Positions 40,236 to 48,329 of a stretch of DNA of 53,358 nt are shown piece after piece. Both the position numbers and the translations under genes were made by a program. Below the pieces are notes generated by a model. The model saw nothing but the letters and a program-made list of their open reading frames with translations, did not search any database and was not told the DNA's origin. Within the stretch, counting starts at the first letter, position 1. Every line of letters begins with the position of its first letter. This stretch comes from Bacteroidales bacterium (GTDB taxonomy: Bacteria; Bacteroidota; Bacteroidia; Bacteroidales; UBA932): positions 1-53,358 of the forward strand of contig JAFZBF010000038.1 of assembly GCA_017561885.1 (NCBI GenBank), written 5' to 3'.

Positions 40236-42803
40236 TTATAGATCCTCTAGTTCATTCGGGTCATGGACAGTCACAAATGATACGCTCATCTCTTTAAACC
40301 TGAAAACATCGGAAGCATCAAGGCCAAAGTAATCGCCGACTGCTTTCGATACACGGAAGAAAGGTATGTTATAGGTAGATCCAAAGACATTAGCATATCT
40401 TGTATCTATAATATCTTCTGTATCAACACAAATCACAGCCACGGCTCCGGCTGCGGCGGCATTGTTCAGCTTCTCATAGAACTTGATCTTACCTCTGTTG
40501 AGCATCACTATCTTGCCTTTTACGTCCACAGCCTCGAAGTCCTCTGCATATCCGTAACCATTAATCAATACTATCGGGGCTGACACGTCACTTCCCCCGA
40601 TAATATTATCAAAGAAATCTTTCAGGTCATTGTAGTTACCATCAGGATAGGAGTTGGAATGACGCAATTGATAAACCTTTTCACCGGCACGGATTCCATA
40701 GTCTCTCCAGGTCAGAGGATAAGCCGGATCGTTGACAACATAGTCATACCATGCGCCATGCCACCCGTATTCATCCTCCAGCCAGTTGTAAATTCCGTTT
40801 TCTACCGGATCGTAAGTGTAATAGGACCTCACTTTCGCTGTTGTTTCAGTCACTTCTGTGAAAACCATGAAATAGTAATCCATTGCTTCCCACTCAACCT
40901 TTACCCAACCGTTCGGCATCATCGACACCTTCATGCGACTTTCAGAGTTCAGGAGCCAGGCTTCATATTCGGGATCTGTCGTCGACCACCAGCCCAGGGA
41001 GTAATTCTCAAATGTATAGCCCAAATCCACTACCAAACCATCATACAATCTGGTCCACTGTTTCTTTATGTCCGGCATCGCCGGTCCGTCATCAGTTATG
41101 ACATCTCCTGAGACAGCACGGACAGGCAAACCGGAGTAACGGTAGTAGCCGGCATATCCTCTTCCCTCTTCAGTAAATCTCAGAGCATTGGCGCCATAAG
41201 TTGAACCATTGTATAGAGTTGACGCCCAGTATTGAGCCTCTCCCTCGAACATTGCAGGAAGGAAGATTGTGTTACCTTCATAACCCGCAACCTTGCTTGT
41301 CACTATCATGCCTGCCACACCGCTTCCGTCGTAATCGTCTGTCCAGGTCCAGTCGTATTCTTCCCCGTTACGGAGAATTGTCCATTCATCGTCTGTAGGC
41401 ATACGCCAGCTGTCGCCCCATATCTGGCGTGCCACATCGTCGGCATAGTCGTATTTCGGATCGCCGAGCCATTTTACGCCGTCACCGATGAACTCGTATC
41501 CTTCGTACCATGTACCCTGGTAGTACATATCATCAGCAGTATATTTATTTATGTACCTCCAATCAGACTGGCCGCTCTGCATATGTTTATATGTGCTCCA
41601 ATCGTAATCGTCCTTCGCTTCCGTCTCACCCCATGCATAATAGTCACCATATTCCTCCGGCATCGTTGCTCCAACGTTCATAGTAGCCCACTTCAAGCCG
41701 TGGCCCATCTCGACATATTCGTGTCCGTTGATAGTTTTGGCCGGCTCTTCAGGCTCATCGGCAGACATGTCTCCAAGCATCTCGATGATAGTGTCCAGGG
41801 CTTCACTGTAGTCCGAAATGCCTTCGATGGCCGAGAGGATTCCTGCCACATCGATACCGTCAACGTTGCCCGCCATGGTCTCCAGTGCTGTCTTGATAAG
41901 GTCCAGTGCCTGGTCGTTGCTTGCTGCTCCGGTCTCGACGGCTCCCTGCACAAGCGCTATCTTTGTCGAAAGCGACGTTGTCTGGGAACTGACTGCGCTC
42001 TGGATCGACGACAGTCTGCTCTGCATGTCCCCGCCAAGGGCCTCAATTGCTTCTACGATAAGTTCGACTCCCTTTTCGCTGTCAGCCGCTCCGCTTTCCA
42101 CGGCACTCTCCACTGCCGCGAGTTTCTTCTCAAGAGATGCCGATGAGTTCTTTACTGCATCTTCCAGTGCATCCAGCTTCTCGTCGACGGTGCCTTCAAG
42201 TGATTCAATCGCATCTTTTATCAGTTCCTGAGCCTCTGCATTGTCGGCGAGGCCTTCATTGACCGCAGTCTCGATGGCATCCAGCTTCGTTCCCAGCGAT
42301 GCCGATGAGCCGGTGATGGCTTCCTGCAATGCCGCGAATTTTTCTTCTGCCGTACCTTGAAGCGAGCCTATAGCGTCTTTCAACAGATCTATTGCTTCCT
42401 CGCTGCTTGCGAAACCACTCTCCAGTGCTGCCGAAACCAAGTCCAGTTTACCCGCCAGCGAAAGCGTGCTTTCTGATATCGCTTCTTCTATCGCAGCCAG
42501 TTTCTCTTCCATTGTCCCGTCCATGCTTTCAATCGCAGCCTTGATGAGATCCAGCGCGCTCACTGTTTTCCCTCCGTTGTCATTCACGGCTTTCAGTATC
42601 TCAGCAAGTTTGTCGGCCAGTGTCCCGTCCATTTCCTTAATTGCATTGATGATGTCACTGTAGTCTGACTCCATCATGATATTGATCTCGGGCATGCTTG
42701 CCGAGCTGTCGCACGCCGAAAAAGTCACCGGCGCCACCACTCCTGTCAGGAACAGCATTCCTGCGATGCCGCCCCATATGCTTCTCTTCCTGTTAAGTCT
42801 CAT
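40236..42803 (-). CDS. Cassette 2 surface lipoprotein: helical repeats, Fibrobacter-type paralogous domain, PA-like domain
   Basis: The 855-residue protein has a lipoprotein signal (FSAC, Cys31) and 54-residue helical repeats (about 82-296). It then has a domain of the Fib_succ_major/C-type-lectin-like type (about 358-567: KWATMNVGA, YGDYYAWGET, WRMPTDDEW, NTIFLPA, YWASTLYN, LPVRAVSG), the Trp/Tyr-rich region shared with cassette 1 (about 577-740), and the PA-like domain (about 745-850: APIVLINGYGYAEDF, IVMLNRGKIKF, AAAAGAVAVICVD). The middle domain is absent from cassette 1. Cys in the N-terminus implies outer-membrane anchoring. The barrel gene ends 44 nt upstream. Binding of a glycan or protein ligand is inference. 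Confidence 0.85.
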   Translation of the reverse strand: MRLNRKRSIWGGIAGMLFLTGVVAPVTFSACDSSASMPEINIMMESDYSDIINAIKEMDGTLADKLAEILKAVNDNGGKTVSALDLIKAAIESMDGTMEEKLAAIEEAISESTLSLAGKLDLVSAALESGFASSEEAIDLLKDAIGSLQGTAEEKFAALQEAITGSSASLGTKLDAIETAVNEGLADNAEAQELIKDAIESLEGTVDEKLDALEDAVKNSSASLEKKLAAVESAVESGAADSEKGVELIVEAIEALGGDMQSRLSSIQSAVSSQTTSLSTKIALVQGAVETGAASNDQALDLIKTALETMAGNVDGIDVAGILSAIEGISDYSEALDTIIEMLGDMSADEPEEPAKTINGHEYVEMGHGLKWATMNVGATMPEEYGDYYAWGETEAKDDYDWSTYKHMQSGQSDWRYINKYTADDMYYQGTWYEGYEFIGDGVKWLGDPKYDYADDVARQIWGDSWRMPTDDEWTILRNGEEYDWTWTDDYDGSGVAGMIVTSKVAGYEGNTIFLPAMFEGEAQYWASTLYNGSTYGANALRFTEEGRGYAGYYRYSGLPVRAVSGDVITDDGPAMPDIKKQWTRLYDGLVVDLGYTFENYSLGWWSTTDPEYEAWLLNSESRMKVSMMPNGWVKVEWEAMDYYFMVFTEVTETTAKVRSYYTYDPVENGIYNWLEDEYGWHGAWYDYVVNDPAYPLTWRDYGIRAGEKVYQLRHSNSYPDGNYNDLKDFFDNIIGGSDVSAPIVLINGYGYAEDFEAVDVKGKIVMLNRGKIKFYEKLNNAAAAGAVAVICVDTEDIIDTRYANVFGSTYNIPFFRVSKAVGDYFGLDASDVFRFKEMSVSFVTVHDPNELEDL
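41916..42560 (-). repeat. Four 54-residue repeats in the cassette 2 lipoprotein
   Basis: Residues about 82-296 consist of four copies of the same unit as in cassette 1 (for example AQELIKDAIESLEGTVDEKL followed by a SSASLEKKLAAVESAV half). They are more diverged from each other than the cassette 1 copies. The unit length is the same in both paralogues, and a fifth degenerate copy follows. Confidence 0.8.
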
Positions 42804-42847
42804 AGCTTTATATTTTTAGTATAATAATGTCTTCTCTTTTAAACATG

Positions 42848-43585
42848 TTACTTCAGCATCCTGCCGCCAATATTGAACACCAGCCCGAGTCTGGCCAGAG
42901 CCATTCCTTCAGGCGCGTACTGCCCACGGACCGGAATTATCCTGTATTCACAGCCTGCGGCCAAAGCCACCTCCGGCAGGAATGCATATTCCAGAGTGAG
43001 CGACAGCGGCAGGTAAAGATCCACACTGCTGCTCCATTCAGTATGACTTCCTATGCCGAATGTCTGTTTTGCATTCTGCTTCGTGTTGATCACCGAAAAG
43101 GTGTAGTCTCCGCTGCGGTCGAACATACATCCGAGGCCGGCACCGGCATACAGCGCCAGTTTGCCTTCGCTGCCCATCAGTTCCGCAAGGTTGTACTCTA
43201 CGGTCAGCGCCGGACCGTGAAAGTGGGAAGTCAGCTTGCGGTATGCCACCCCGCCGTCGACTCCAGCAACCGTTTGCAGCTGCGAGAATCTCTGCTCACG
43301 GACCATTCTTGTGTAGCCGTAGTCAAGACCGGCACGAAGCGCCGGACTGAAATTGTAGATTATCCCGACTCTTCCATACGGCTGCATCATGTTCAGGTTG
43401 CTCGAGGCAACGTTCTCCATAACGCTTCCTACAGGCATTGATACACCGCCATCAAGTCTCAGGCCGAATGTGCCGTCCTTGATTCCCTGCGACCGGAGGG
43501 TCACCGGCAATGCCAGCAGCATCAGTACCGCCGCTCCGGACAGCAGCCGGCGGATTCCTGTTTTTCTTTTCTTGTATTTATCCAT
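42848..43585 (-). CDS. Cassette 2 outer-membrane beta-barrel protein
   Basis: A 245-residue protein with a signal peptide (cleavage after LRSQ) and a barrel-like strand pattern: FGLRLDGGVSM, YGRVGIIYNF, LRAGLDYGYTRM, LTVEYNL, LALYAGAGLGC, LSLTLEYAFLPE, and VALAAGCEYRI. It aligns throughout with 24262-24969, although the sequences have diverged clearly. It is the first gene of the cassette 2 operon and lies 52 nt after the leader terminator. A role as the outer-membrane partner of the lipoprotein is inference. Confidence 0.82.
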   Translation of the reverse strand: MDKYKKRKTGIRRLLSGAAVLMLLALPVTLRSQGIKDGTFGLRLDGGVSMPVGSVMENVASSNLNMMQPYGRVGIIYNFSPALRAGLDYGYTRMVREQRFSQLQTVAGVDGGVAYRKLTSHFHGPALTVEYNLAELMGSEGKLALYAGAGLGCMFDRSGDYTFSVINTKQNAKQTFGIGSHTEWSSSVDLYLPLSLTLEYAFLPEVALAAGCEYRIIPVRGQYAPEGMALARLGLVFNIGGRMLK

Positions 43586-43636
43586 AGTTTCTGTTTTGGT
43601 TGTTCAGGTTATTGTCTTTTTATCCCTTCCGGACAC

Positions 43637-43670
43637 AAAAAAGCCGTGACGGAATTTCTTCCGACACGGC
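43637..43670 (-). terminator. Intrinsic terminator in the leader of cassette 2
   Basis: On the minus strand GCCGTG-T-CGGAA, loop GAAA, TTCCG-T-CACGGC forms an 11-bp stem with a central T-T mismatch, followed by six T and GTGTCC. The architecture is the same as at 25024-25056, with compensating changes in the upper stem. No promoter is visible between it and the barrel gene. Confidence 0.85.
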
Positions 43671-43702
43671 CCATATATCACAAGTCATTGTATACTAAGC
43701 CA

Positions 43703-43783
43703 TTACCCCCCCCCGGTGACATTTTCATCGAAGTTCGCTTGCCGCTCCCGGCAAGGCGCTATGCTATACGCAACGGCTTTCAT
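43703..43783 (-). CDS. 26-codon leader frame ending Gly-Gly-Gly-stop (cassette 2)
   Basis: ATG at 43781-43783 opens 26 codons (begins MKAVAYSIAP) that end in three GGG codons and TAA, 4 nt after the element TAATTTTAT. The predicted peptide shares with cassette 1 only its length, the pattern M-x-A-x-A and the final Gly-Gly-Gly. The conserved distance between ATG and TAA (78 nt) in spite of a different G-run length favours a real frame, but expression is unproven. Confidence 0.55.
   Translation of the reverse strand: MKAVAYSIAPCRERQANFDENVTGGG
43706..43714 (-). repeat. Homopolymeric tract, nine G on the minus strand
   Basis: Nine G at the end of the leader frame, directly followed by TAATGGCTTAG. 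It is the counterpart of the ten-G run at 25094-25103 and a likely slippage site. Confidence 0.95.
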
Positions 43784-43787
43784 TGTT

Positions 43788-43819
43788 ATAAAATTACGGA
43801 ATCCTTCCTTTTTCCGCAA
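43788..43819 (-). promoter_or_regulatory. Promoter of the cassette 2 leader
   Basis: TTG (43817-43819), 20-nt spacer and TAATTTTAT (43788-43796). The spacing, the -7-like element and the four bases to the ATG are the same as at 25176-25207. It lies entirely in the gap after the GH127 stop. Confidence 0.7.
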
Positions 43820-43828
43820 CACCGGGAC

Positions 43829-46213
43829 TTATTTCTTCAGCAGGCGGAGGTCATAGATGCCGCCTACCGTTGCACCCTGCTGGGCCTGGAATTTGACGCG
43901 TACGCTTCTCTTTCCCCTCAGCATCGCTGCCGGAACGGGATATTCCTCGCTTACGAACTGAGACTTCATCCATTTGCCGGTATTGTCTACAGAAAGCATG
44001 AGAGCATCATCAACGAAGATGTCGAACTTGCGGGTAGCCCACTCGGCAACACCCCAGTACTGGACATAGAGGGTTACGTCCTCGGAGACACCGCCGGTAG
44101 CAAGGTCATAGCTGAACCAGCCGTTCGAACGGGCGTCACGATAGTGGTGGTCGCGTGTGACTCCGGTATTGGAACGCTCGGACTTGATCTTGTGGTCTGT
44201 CTCGGGTTGCTGTTCACCGGGGGCGACCTTGTCAAGAGTTCGGGCTTCCAGCGCCAGCATCTCGGCCTCCTTGCGGGACAGGGAATCCACATAATCCCTG
44301 TACCCATCCTGGTTCAGAGCCAGCCAGTAGATCTGGTAGCGCGAATCGTGGATACCGCTGAAAGGCTCCAGTTCTGCCTCGATAGGATTCAGCATCTGGA
44401 TGCCGTCGAAACGGAAACGCATAGGCTCTCCAGCAACAGGCACGATATGGTCGCCCAGATTGTCGACATCGTCGCACACCAGAATGGGAGCCTGGTCCAC
44501 CGGAAGTTTCGGACCGGCTGCATACTGGCTCCAGCGTCCGTCGTCGGCCAGCAGACCAACAAGATCCTCAGTGCCTGTACGCATACCCAGTTCGATGGGG
44601 CCGTGCATGATGGCGATGTAGTCAGGCACGTTCGGCATATGCTCCACGGTGTTCTGCATCGGAAGGCCGACTTTTATCACATCGCCGGCTTTCCATCTGC
44701 GCTTGAGGGCCACATAAGATGACGGTGCCGCCTTCACCTTCTTGTTGCGGCCGTTGATGGAAACAGTCATGGTGCCGGGCTTCAGCCAGCCGGGGCAGCG
44801 GACCATAATGGGGAAGCGGCCCTTGCCGGACACCACGCGAAGAGTGGTTCCTTCCTCCTCGGGGAAAGAAGTCTCCTGACGGAGCACAATGCCGCGGTCT
44901 TTCCAGTTCAGTTCTGACGCCACGAAGAGGTTGACATAAAGAGCCTTACCTTCGTGGGTGTAGATGAACTGGCCGTACTTCGACTGGTTCTCCATACCGG
45001 AACCCACGCAGCACCACATAGCCTCGTTCGGCACTGAATATACGCGATAGTGCCTCGGACGGGCTGACGTGAAATAAACATAGCCGCCGTGTTCGGGATG
45101 CTGGGTGGAGAGAATGTGGTTGAACATCGCACGCTCGTAGAAATCGGCATACTCGGCCTTAGGAGACACCCGGAACAAATCCTCGGTCAACTTGAGCATA
45201 TTGTAGGTGTTGCAGGTCTCCGGTCCGTCGTCATCGTTCACGAAGTCGATGCAGGCATCAGCGCTCGGGAAATGCTCGCGACGGCTGTTTCCGCCGAAGG
45301 CGAGAGAGCGGTTGTGGGATACGGTGTACCAGAAGAAGCGGCCTGCCTCGGCATAATCCGGAGAGTCGCTGAGCTCGCCGATGCGGACGAAACCTATGGC
45401 CTTCGGAACCTGGGTGTTGGCGTGAAGGTTGTCGAGGCTGTCCACATCGCGTGTAAGGGGCCTGAGGATAGCCTTGTGCGAATAGCGTTTGGCAGCTGTG
45501 AGATATTTCTCATCGCCGGTTATCGCATAGGCGTCTGCGAACATCTCGTTCATACCGCCGTGCTCGTTGCGCAGCATCTGTTCCATCTGCTGGTCCGAAA
45601 GATCGGCTGTGATGTTGATGCCCCAGTCGCAGAATCCAAGGAAAAGTTCCTTTGCCTTCTCATTGCCGCAGTACAGCCAGGCGTCGCGCAGACCAGCATA
45701 CATCTTGTGGATGTTGTAGAAAGGCGCCCAGGCCGAAGAATACTGCCTGAACTCTCCCTTCTTGAAAGCAGTCCACATAGAAGCGCTGTTGGGGATGCCG
45801 CCGATATAGCCTACACCCCAGTCGGCGTTGTTCACCGCATTCGCAGCAGCCACGTCCGCAAGCTCAGATATCATATACTCCATCCTGCGGCGGCACTCTT
45901 CATTGCCTGTCTGCTCATAGTTCATAGCCATCGCAGTCAGGTAGTGGCCTGCGACATGGCCGTCGAGACCAGCCCAGTTGGGATAATATTCGGCCTTCTT
46001 GGGCAGGCCGGCTTCAGCCCTGAAAGGGGCCAGCAGACGGTCCACGTCATACTGGAGGAGCACATCGATGTTAAGGTCGCGGGCGTGCTTGAACGGGCCG
46101 TCCAGCAGCGTCACGTCTCCGATCGGAAATTCATTGTCGTACAGGCGGTCCTGTGCAGACATCTGGAAGCACAGCGCCAGGAGCGCTGCGGCAATGATCA
46201 GCAATCTTTTCAT
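43829..46213 (-). CDS. GH127 family glycosidase (beta-L-arabinofuranosidase type)
   Basis: The 794-residue protein has a signal peptide (cleavage after QMSA) and the GH127 (alpha/alpha)6 domain. The zinc/Cys catalytic cluster is conserved: E332 and C334 in PETCNTYN and C401-C402 in MWCCVGSG. The C-terminal 250 residues form beta-sandwich domains that may bind sugars. GH127 enzymes remove beta-L-arabinofuranose from plant glycans and hydroxyproline-linked arabinans, though family members with other substrates exist. It is the last gene of the minus-strand hemicellulose operon. Confidence 0.93.
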   Translation of the reverse strand: MKRLLIIAAALLALCFQMSAQDRLYDNEFPIGDVTLLDGPFKHARDLNIDVLLQYDVDRLLAPFRAEAGLPKKAEYYPNWAGLDGHVAGHYLTAMAMNYEQTGNEECRRRMEYMISELADVAAANAVNNADWGVGYIGGIPNSASMWTAFKKGEFRQYSSAWAPFYNIHKMYAGLRDAWLYCGNEKAKELFLGFCDWGINITADLSDQQMEQMLRNEHGGMNEMFADAYAITGDEKYLTAAKRYSHKAILRPLTRDVDSLDNLHANTQVPKAIGFVRIGELSDSPDYAEAGRFFWYTVSHNRSLAFGGNSRREHFPSADACIDFVNDDDGPETCNTYNMLKLTEDLFRVSPKAEYADFYERAMFNHILSTQHPEHGGYVYFTSARPRHYRVYSVPNEAMWCCVGSGMENQSKYGQFIYTHEGKALYVNLFVASELNWKDRGIVLRQETSFPEEEGTTLRVVSGKGRFPIMVRCPGWLKPGTMTVSINGRNKKVKAAPSSYVALKRRWKAGDVIKVGLPMQNTVEHMPNVPDYIAIMHGPIELGMRTGTEDLVGLLADDGRWSQYAAGPKLPVDQAPILVCDDVDNLGDHIVPVAGEPMRFRFDGIQMLNPIEAELEPFSGIHDSRYQIYWLALNQDGYRDYVDSLSRKEAEMLALEARTLDKVAPGEQQPETDHKIKSERSNTGVTRDHHYRDARSNGWFSYDLATGGVSEDVTLYVQYWGVAEWATRKFDIFVDDALMLSVDNTGKWMKSQFVSEEYPVPAAMLRGKRSVRVKFQAQQGATVGGIYDLRLLKK

Positions 46214-46241
46214 CTTGGAAAGGTTGATTTCTTTATACGGT

Positions 46242-48317
46242 CTATTTGAAAATCATACGGGCGAATGCTGCCACCGACTTGCGCCAGGGCTGCCACTCGT
46301 GATCGCCCGGGAATGACTGGAATTCTACCTTCACGCCTGCATCGCGCATCTTCTGCACGATGGCGCGGGTGTACTCGATACGCGGATCCTGTTCGCCGCA
46401 GGAGATGAAGAAGCAGTCAAGTCCTGAGTTGAACTTGTCGGGAGCCGTAAGCATACCGGGGATATTGGCCTCGAGGTCGAAGTTAGATGCACCGTTTATG
46501 CCACCGAAGACGCCCGTCGAGAAAACACCTACATTGGCGAAGATGCCGGGCTCGCGAAGGCCGATGAAGAACGACTGGCCGCCTCCCATCGACAAACCGC
46601 ACATCGCGCGGTTCTTCGCATTGGCTTTCACGCGGAAGGTCTTCTCGATGAACGGGATGATGTTGCCGAGCAACTCCTCGCGGTAGGGCTGCATACCCTC
46701 CCAGCTGTAGGTGCCCTGACCTGCAGGCATTCCTGCCTTGCGCGGCACGTTGGAGTTCACGCTGACAACAATCATAGGCACAGCCTCGCCGCGGGCGATG
46801 AGGTTGTCCAGGATTGTGGCGGTACGGCCTTGCTGCATCCATCCGCGATGGTCCTCTCCACCTCCGTGGTGAATGTACATCACCGGATATTTCTTGTTGC
46901 CCTTCTCATATCCCGGAGGGGTATATACGAACACCGGCCTCCATGCTTCGGCATAGTTAGACCAGTAGACAAGCTCGCGTACCTGTCCGTGAGGCACGTC
47001 CTGGGTCTCGAAGAGATCCATGCCGGGCTCGGGGATGTCAATGGCGCTGGCCATGCGGCTGGTGCCGAAATACGACTCGCTGGCAGGATCAGCCACGGAC
47101 ACGCCGTCTACTATCAGTGAATAGTAGTGATAGCCGGGCATAAGGGGCTTTGTGACGATGGTCCAGGTGCCGGTGGCGTCCTTGACACCGTCGTTGCGGC
47201 CTCCGAGATCGATCTGCACGCGTTCAGCCTGCGGAGCGCGGACCTTGAAGACAACCGAATTGTCGGCAAGGATCTTCGGGAATCCGTTGGCGCTGATGTT
47301 GGTCACAGGCGAAACTGCATTCTCAAGTTTCGGTGCAAGAGCTGCCAGGACCTTCTCGGTGCGGGCTGCATCTACGAATTCCACCATCTCAGAGAGCCAG
47401 GGCTCCACGAAGAGGTTGATACCGTGGCCGGCACCCTCCACGAGGTTCAGGTCGCTCTTGATACCGTTCTTGTCCAGAGCCTCATAGAGTTCCATGCCCT
47501 GGCAGTGGGGAACCACGTTGTCCTTCGTGCCGTGGAAGATGATTGTCGGCGGATCTGAAGGGTCAAGGTACTGGATGGGGTCTATGGTGCGGAAAAGGTC
47601 GTCGTCGCCGTCATAGTTCACTCCGAGCAGAGCCTCCTCAGGGGTTCCGCCCCAGGGTCTCTCCCACTCGCATTCCATGTTCAGCAGGTCGATGGGGCCT
47701 GACCAGTCACAGACAACGTCCACTGCGCTGCTGTATCCGGTGTAGGGGCCGACAGAGCCTTCCAGATCCACGAAATGCTTGCCTATCTGAGCCGTCTTCA
47801 CGTTAGAGGTTGAGCCTGCCAGCGAAGCAAGGTGTCCTCCTGAAGAGAAGCCGGAAATGCCGATGAACGAAGTGTCGAAGCGGTATTCCTCAGCCTTCGC
47901 GCGGACGAAGCGCACAACCGCCTTGATGTCCTGTATCTGTGCCGGGAACTTGGCGTCCATGCTCGAGCGGTGGTTGGGCGTCACGATGGCATAGCCTGCA
48001 TCCAGAAGGGACTGGCAGATATTGTCGAGATTCGCCATAGTCTTGGAACTGTTGGAGAACCACGCGCTGCCGTAGATATGGATGACTACGGGATATGACG
48101 CCTTTCTCTCGGCCGGCAGATAAATGTCCAGCTTGTGGTATACCTGGCCGTCACCGGCATAGTCCACATCCATGAATTTCTCGCTGCAGCGCACTTCAGG
48201 CATCCTGAAGCTGAAACCGGCGAGCTGGGCCGAGGTCATTCCCCCCGGCTGCTGAGCCTGAAGTCCGGCGATGGCGCCGAACATCAGGGCTGCTGTCAAC
48301 AGTATTTTCTTAATCAT
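46242..48317 (-). CDS. Double carbohydrate esterase: alpha/beta-hydrolase, CBM48-like, CE1 domain
   Basis: A 691-residue secreted protein with a signal peptide (cleavage near LQA-Q). Residues 40-320 are an alpha/beta-hydrolase esterase with triad S158 (GFSSG), D266 (GTKDNVV) and H298 (GAGHG). A CBM48/E-set domain follows (about 345-425), then a CE1 feruloyl/acetyl-xylan esterase domain (about 435-690) with S576 in GLSMGG and a late DHEW His. Two different esterases in one chain could remove acetyl and feruloyl groups from xylan together. It is 12 nt after GH3. Confidence 0.9.
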   Translation of the reverse strand: MIKKILLTAALMFGAIAGLQAQQPGGMTSAQLAGFSFRMPEVRCSEKFMDVDYAGDGQVYHKLDIYLPAERKASYPVVIHIYGSAWFSNSSKTMANLDNICQSLLDAGYAIVTPNHRSSMDAKFPAQIQDIKAVVRFVRAKAEEYRFDTSFIGISGFSSGGHLASLAGSTSNVKTAQIGKHFVDLEGSVGPYTGYSSAVDVVCDWSGPIDLLNMECEWERPWGGTPEEALLGVNYDGDDDLFRTIDPIQYLDPSDPPTIIFHGTKDNVVPHCQGMELYEALDKNGIKSDLNLVEGAGHGINLFVEPWLSEMVEFVDAARTEKVLAALAPKLENAVSPVTNISANGFPKILADNSVVFKVRAPQAERVQIDLGGRNDGVKDATGTWTIVTKPLMPGYHYYSLIVDGVSVADPASESYFGTSRMASAIDIPEPGMDLFETQDVPHGQVRELVYWSNYAEAWRPVFVYTPPGYEKGNKKYPVMYIHHGGGEDHRGWMQQGRTATILDNLIARGEAVPMIVVSVNSNVPRKAGMPAGQGTYSWEGMQPYREELLGNIIPFIEKTFRVKANAKNRAMCGLSMGGGQSFFIGLREPGIFANVGVFSTGVFGGINGASNFDLEANIPGMLTAPDKFNSGLDCFFISCGEQDPRIEYTRAIVQKMRDAGVKVEFQSFPGDHEWQPWRKSVAAFARMIFK

Positions 48318-48329
48318 ATATACTTATTG

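Noticed and set aside
41088..41756. Target region of a diversity-generating retroelement
   Set aside because: The domain type is used as such a target elsewhere, but no reverse transcriptase, template repeat or accessory gene is seen in the window, and there is no evident excess of AAY codons.
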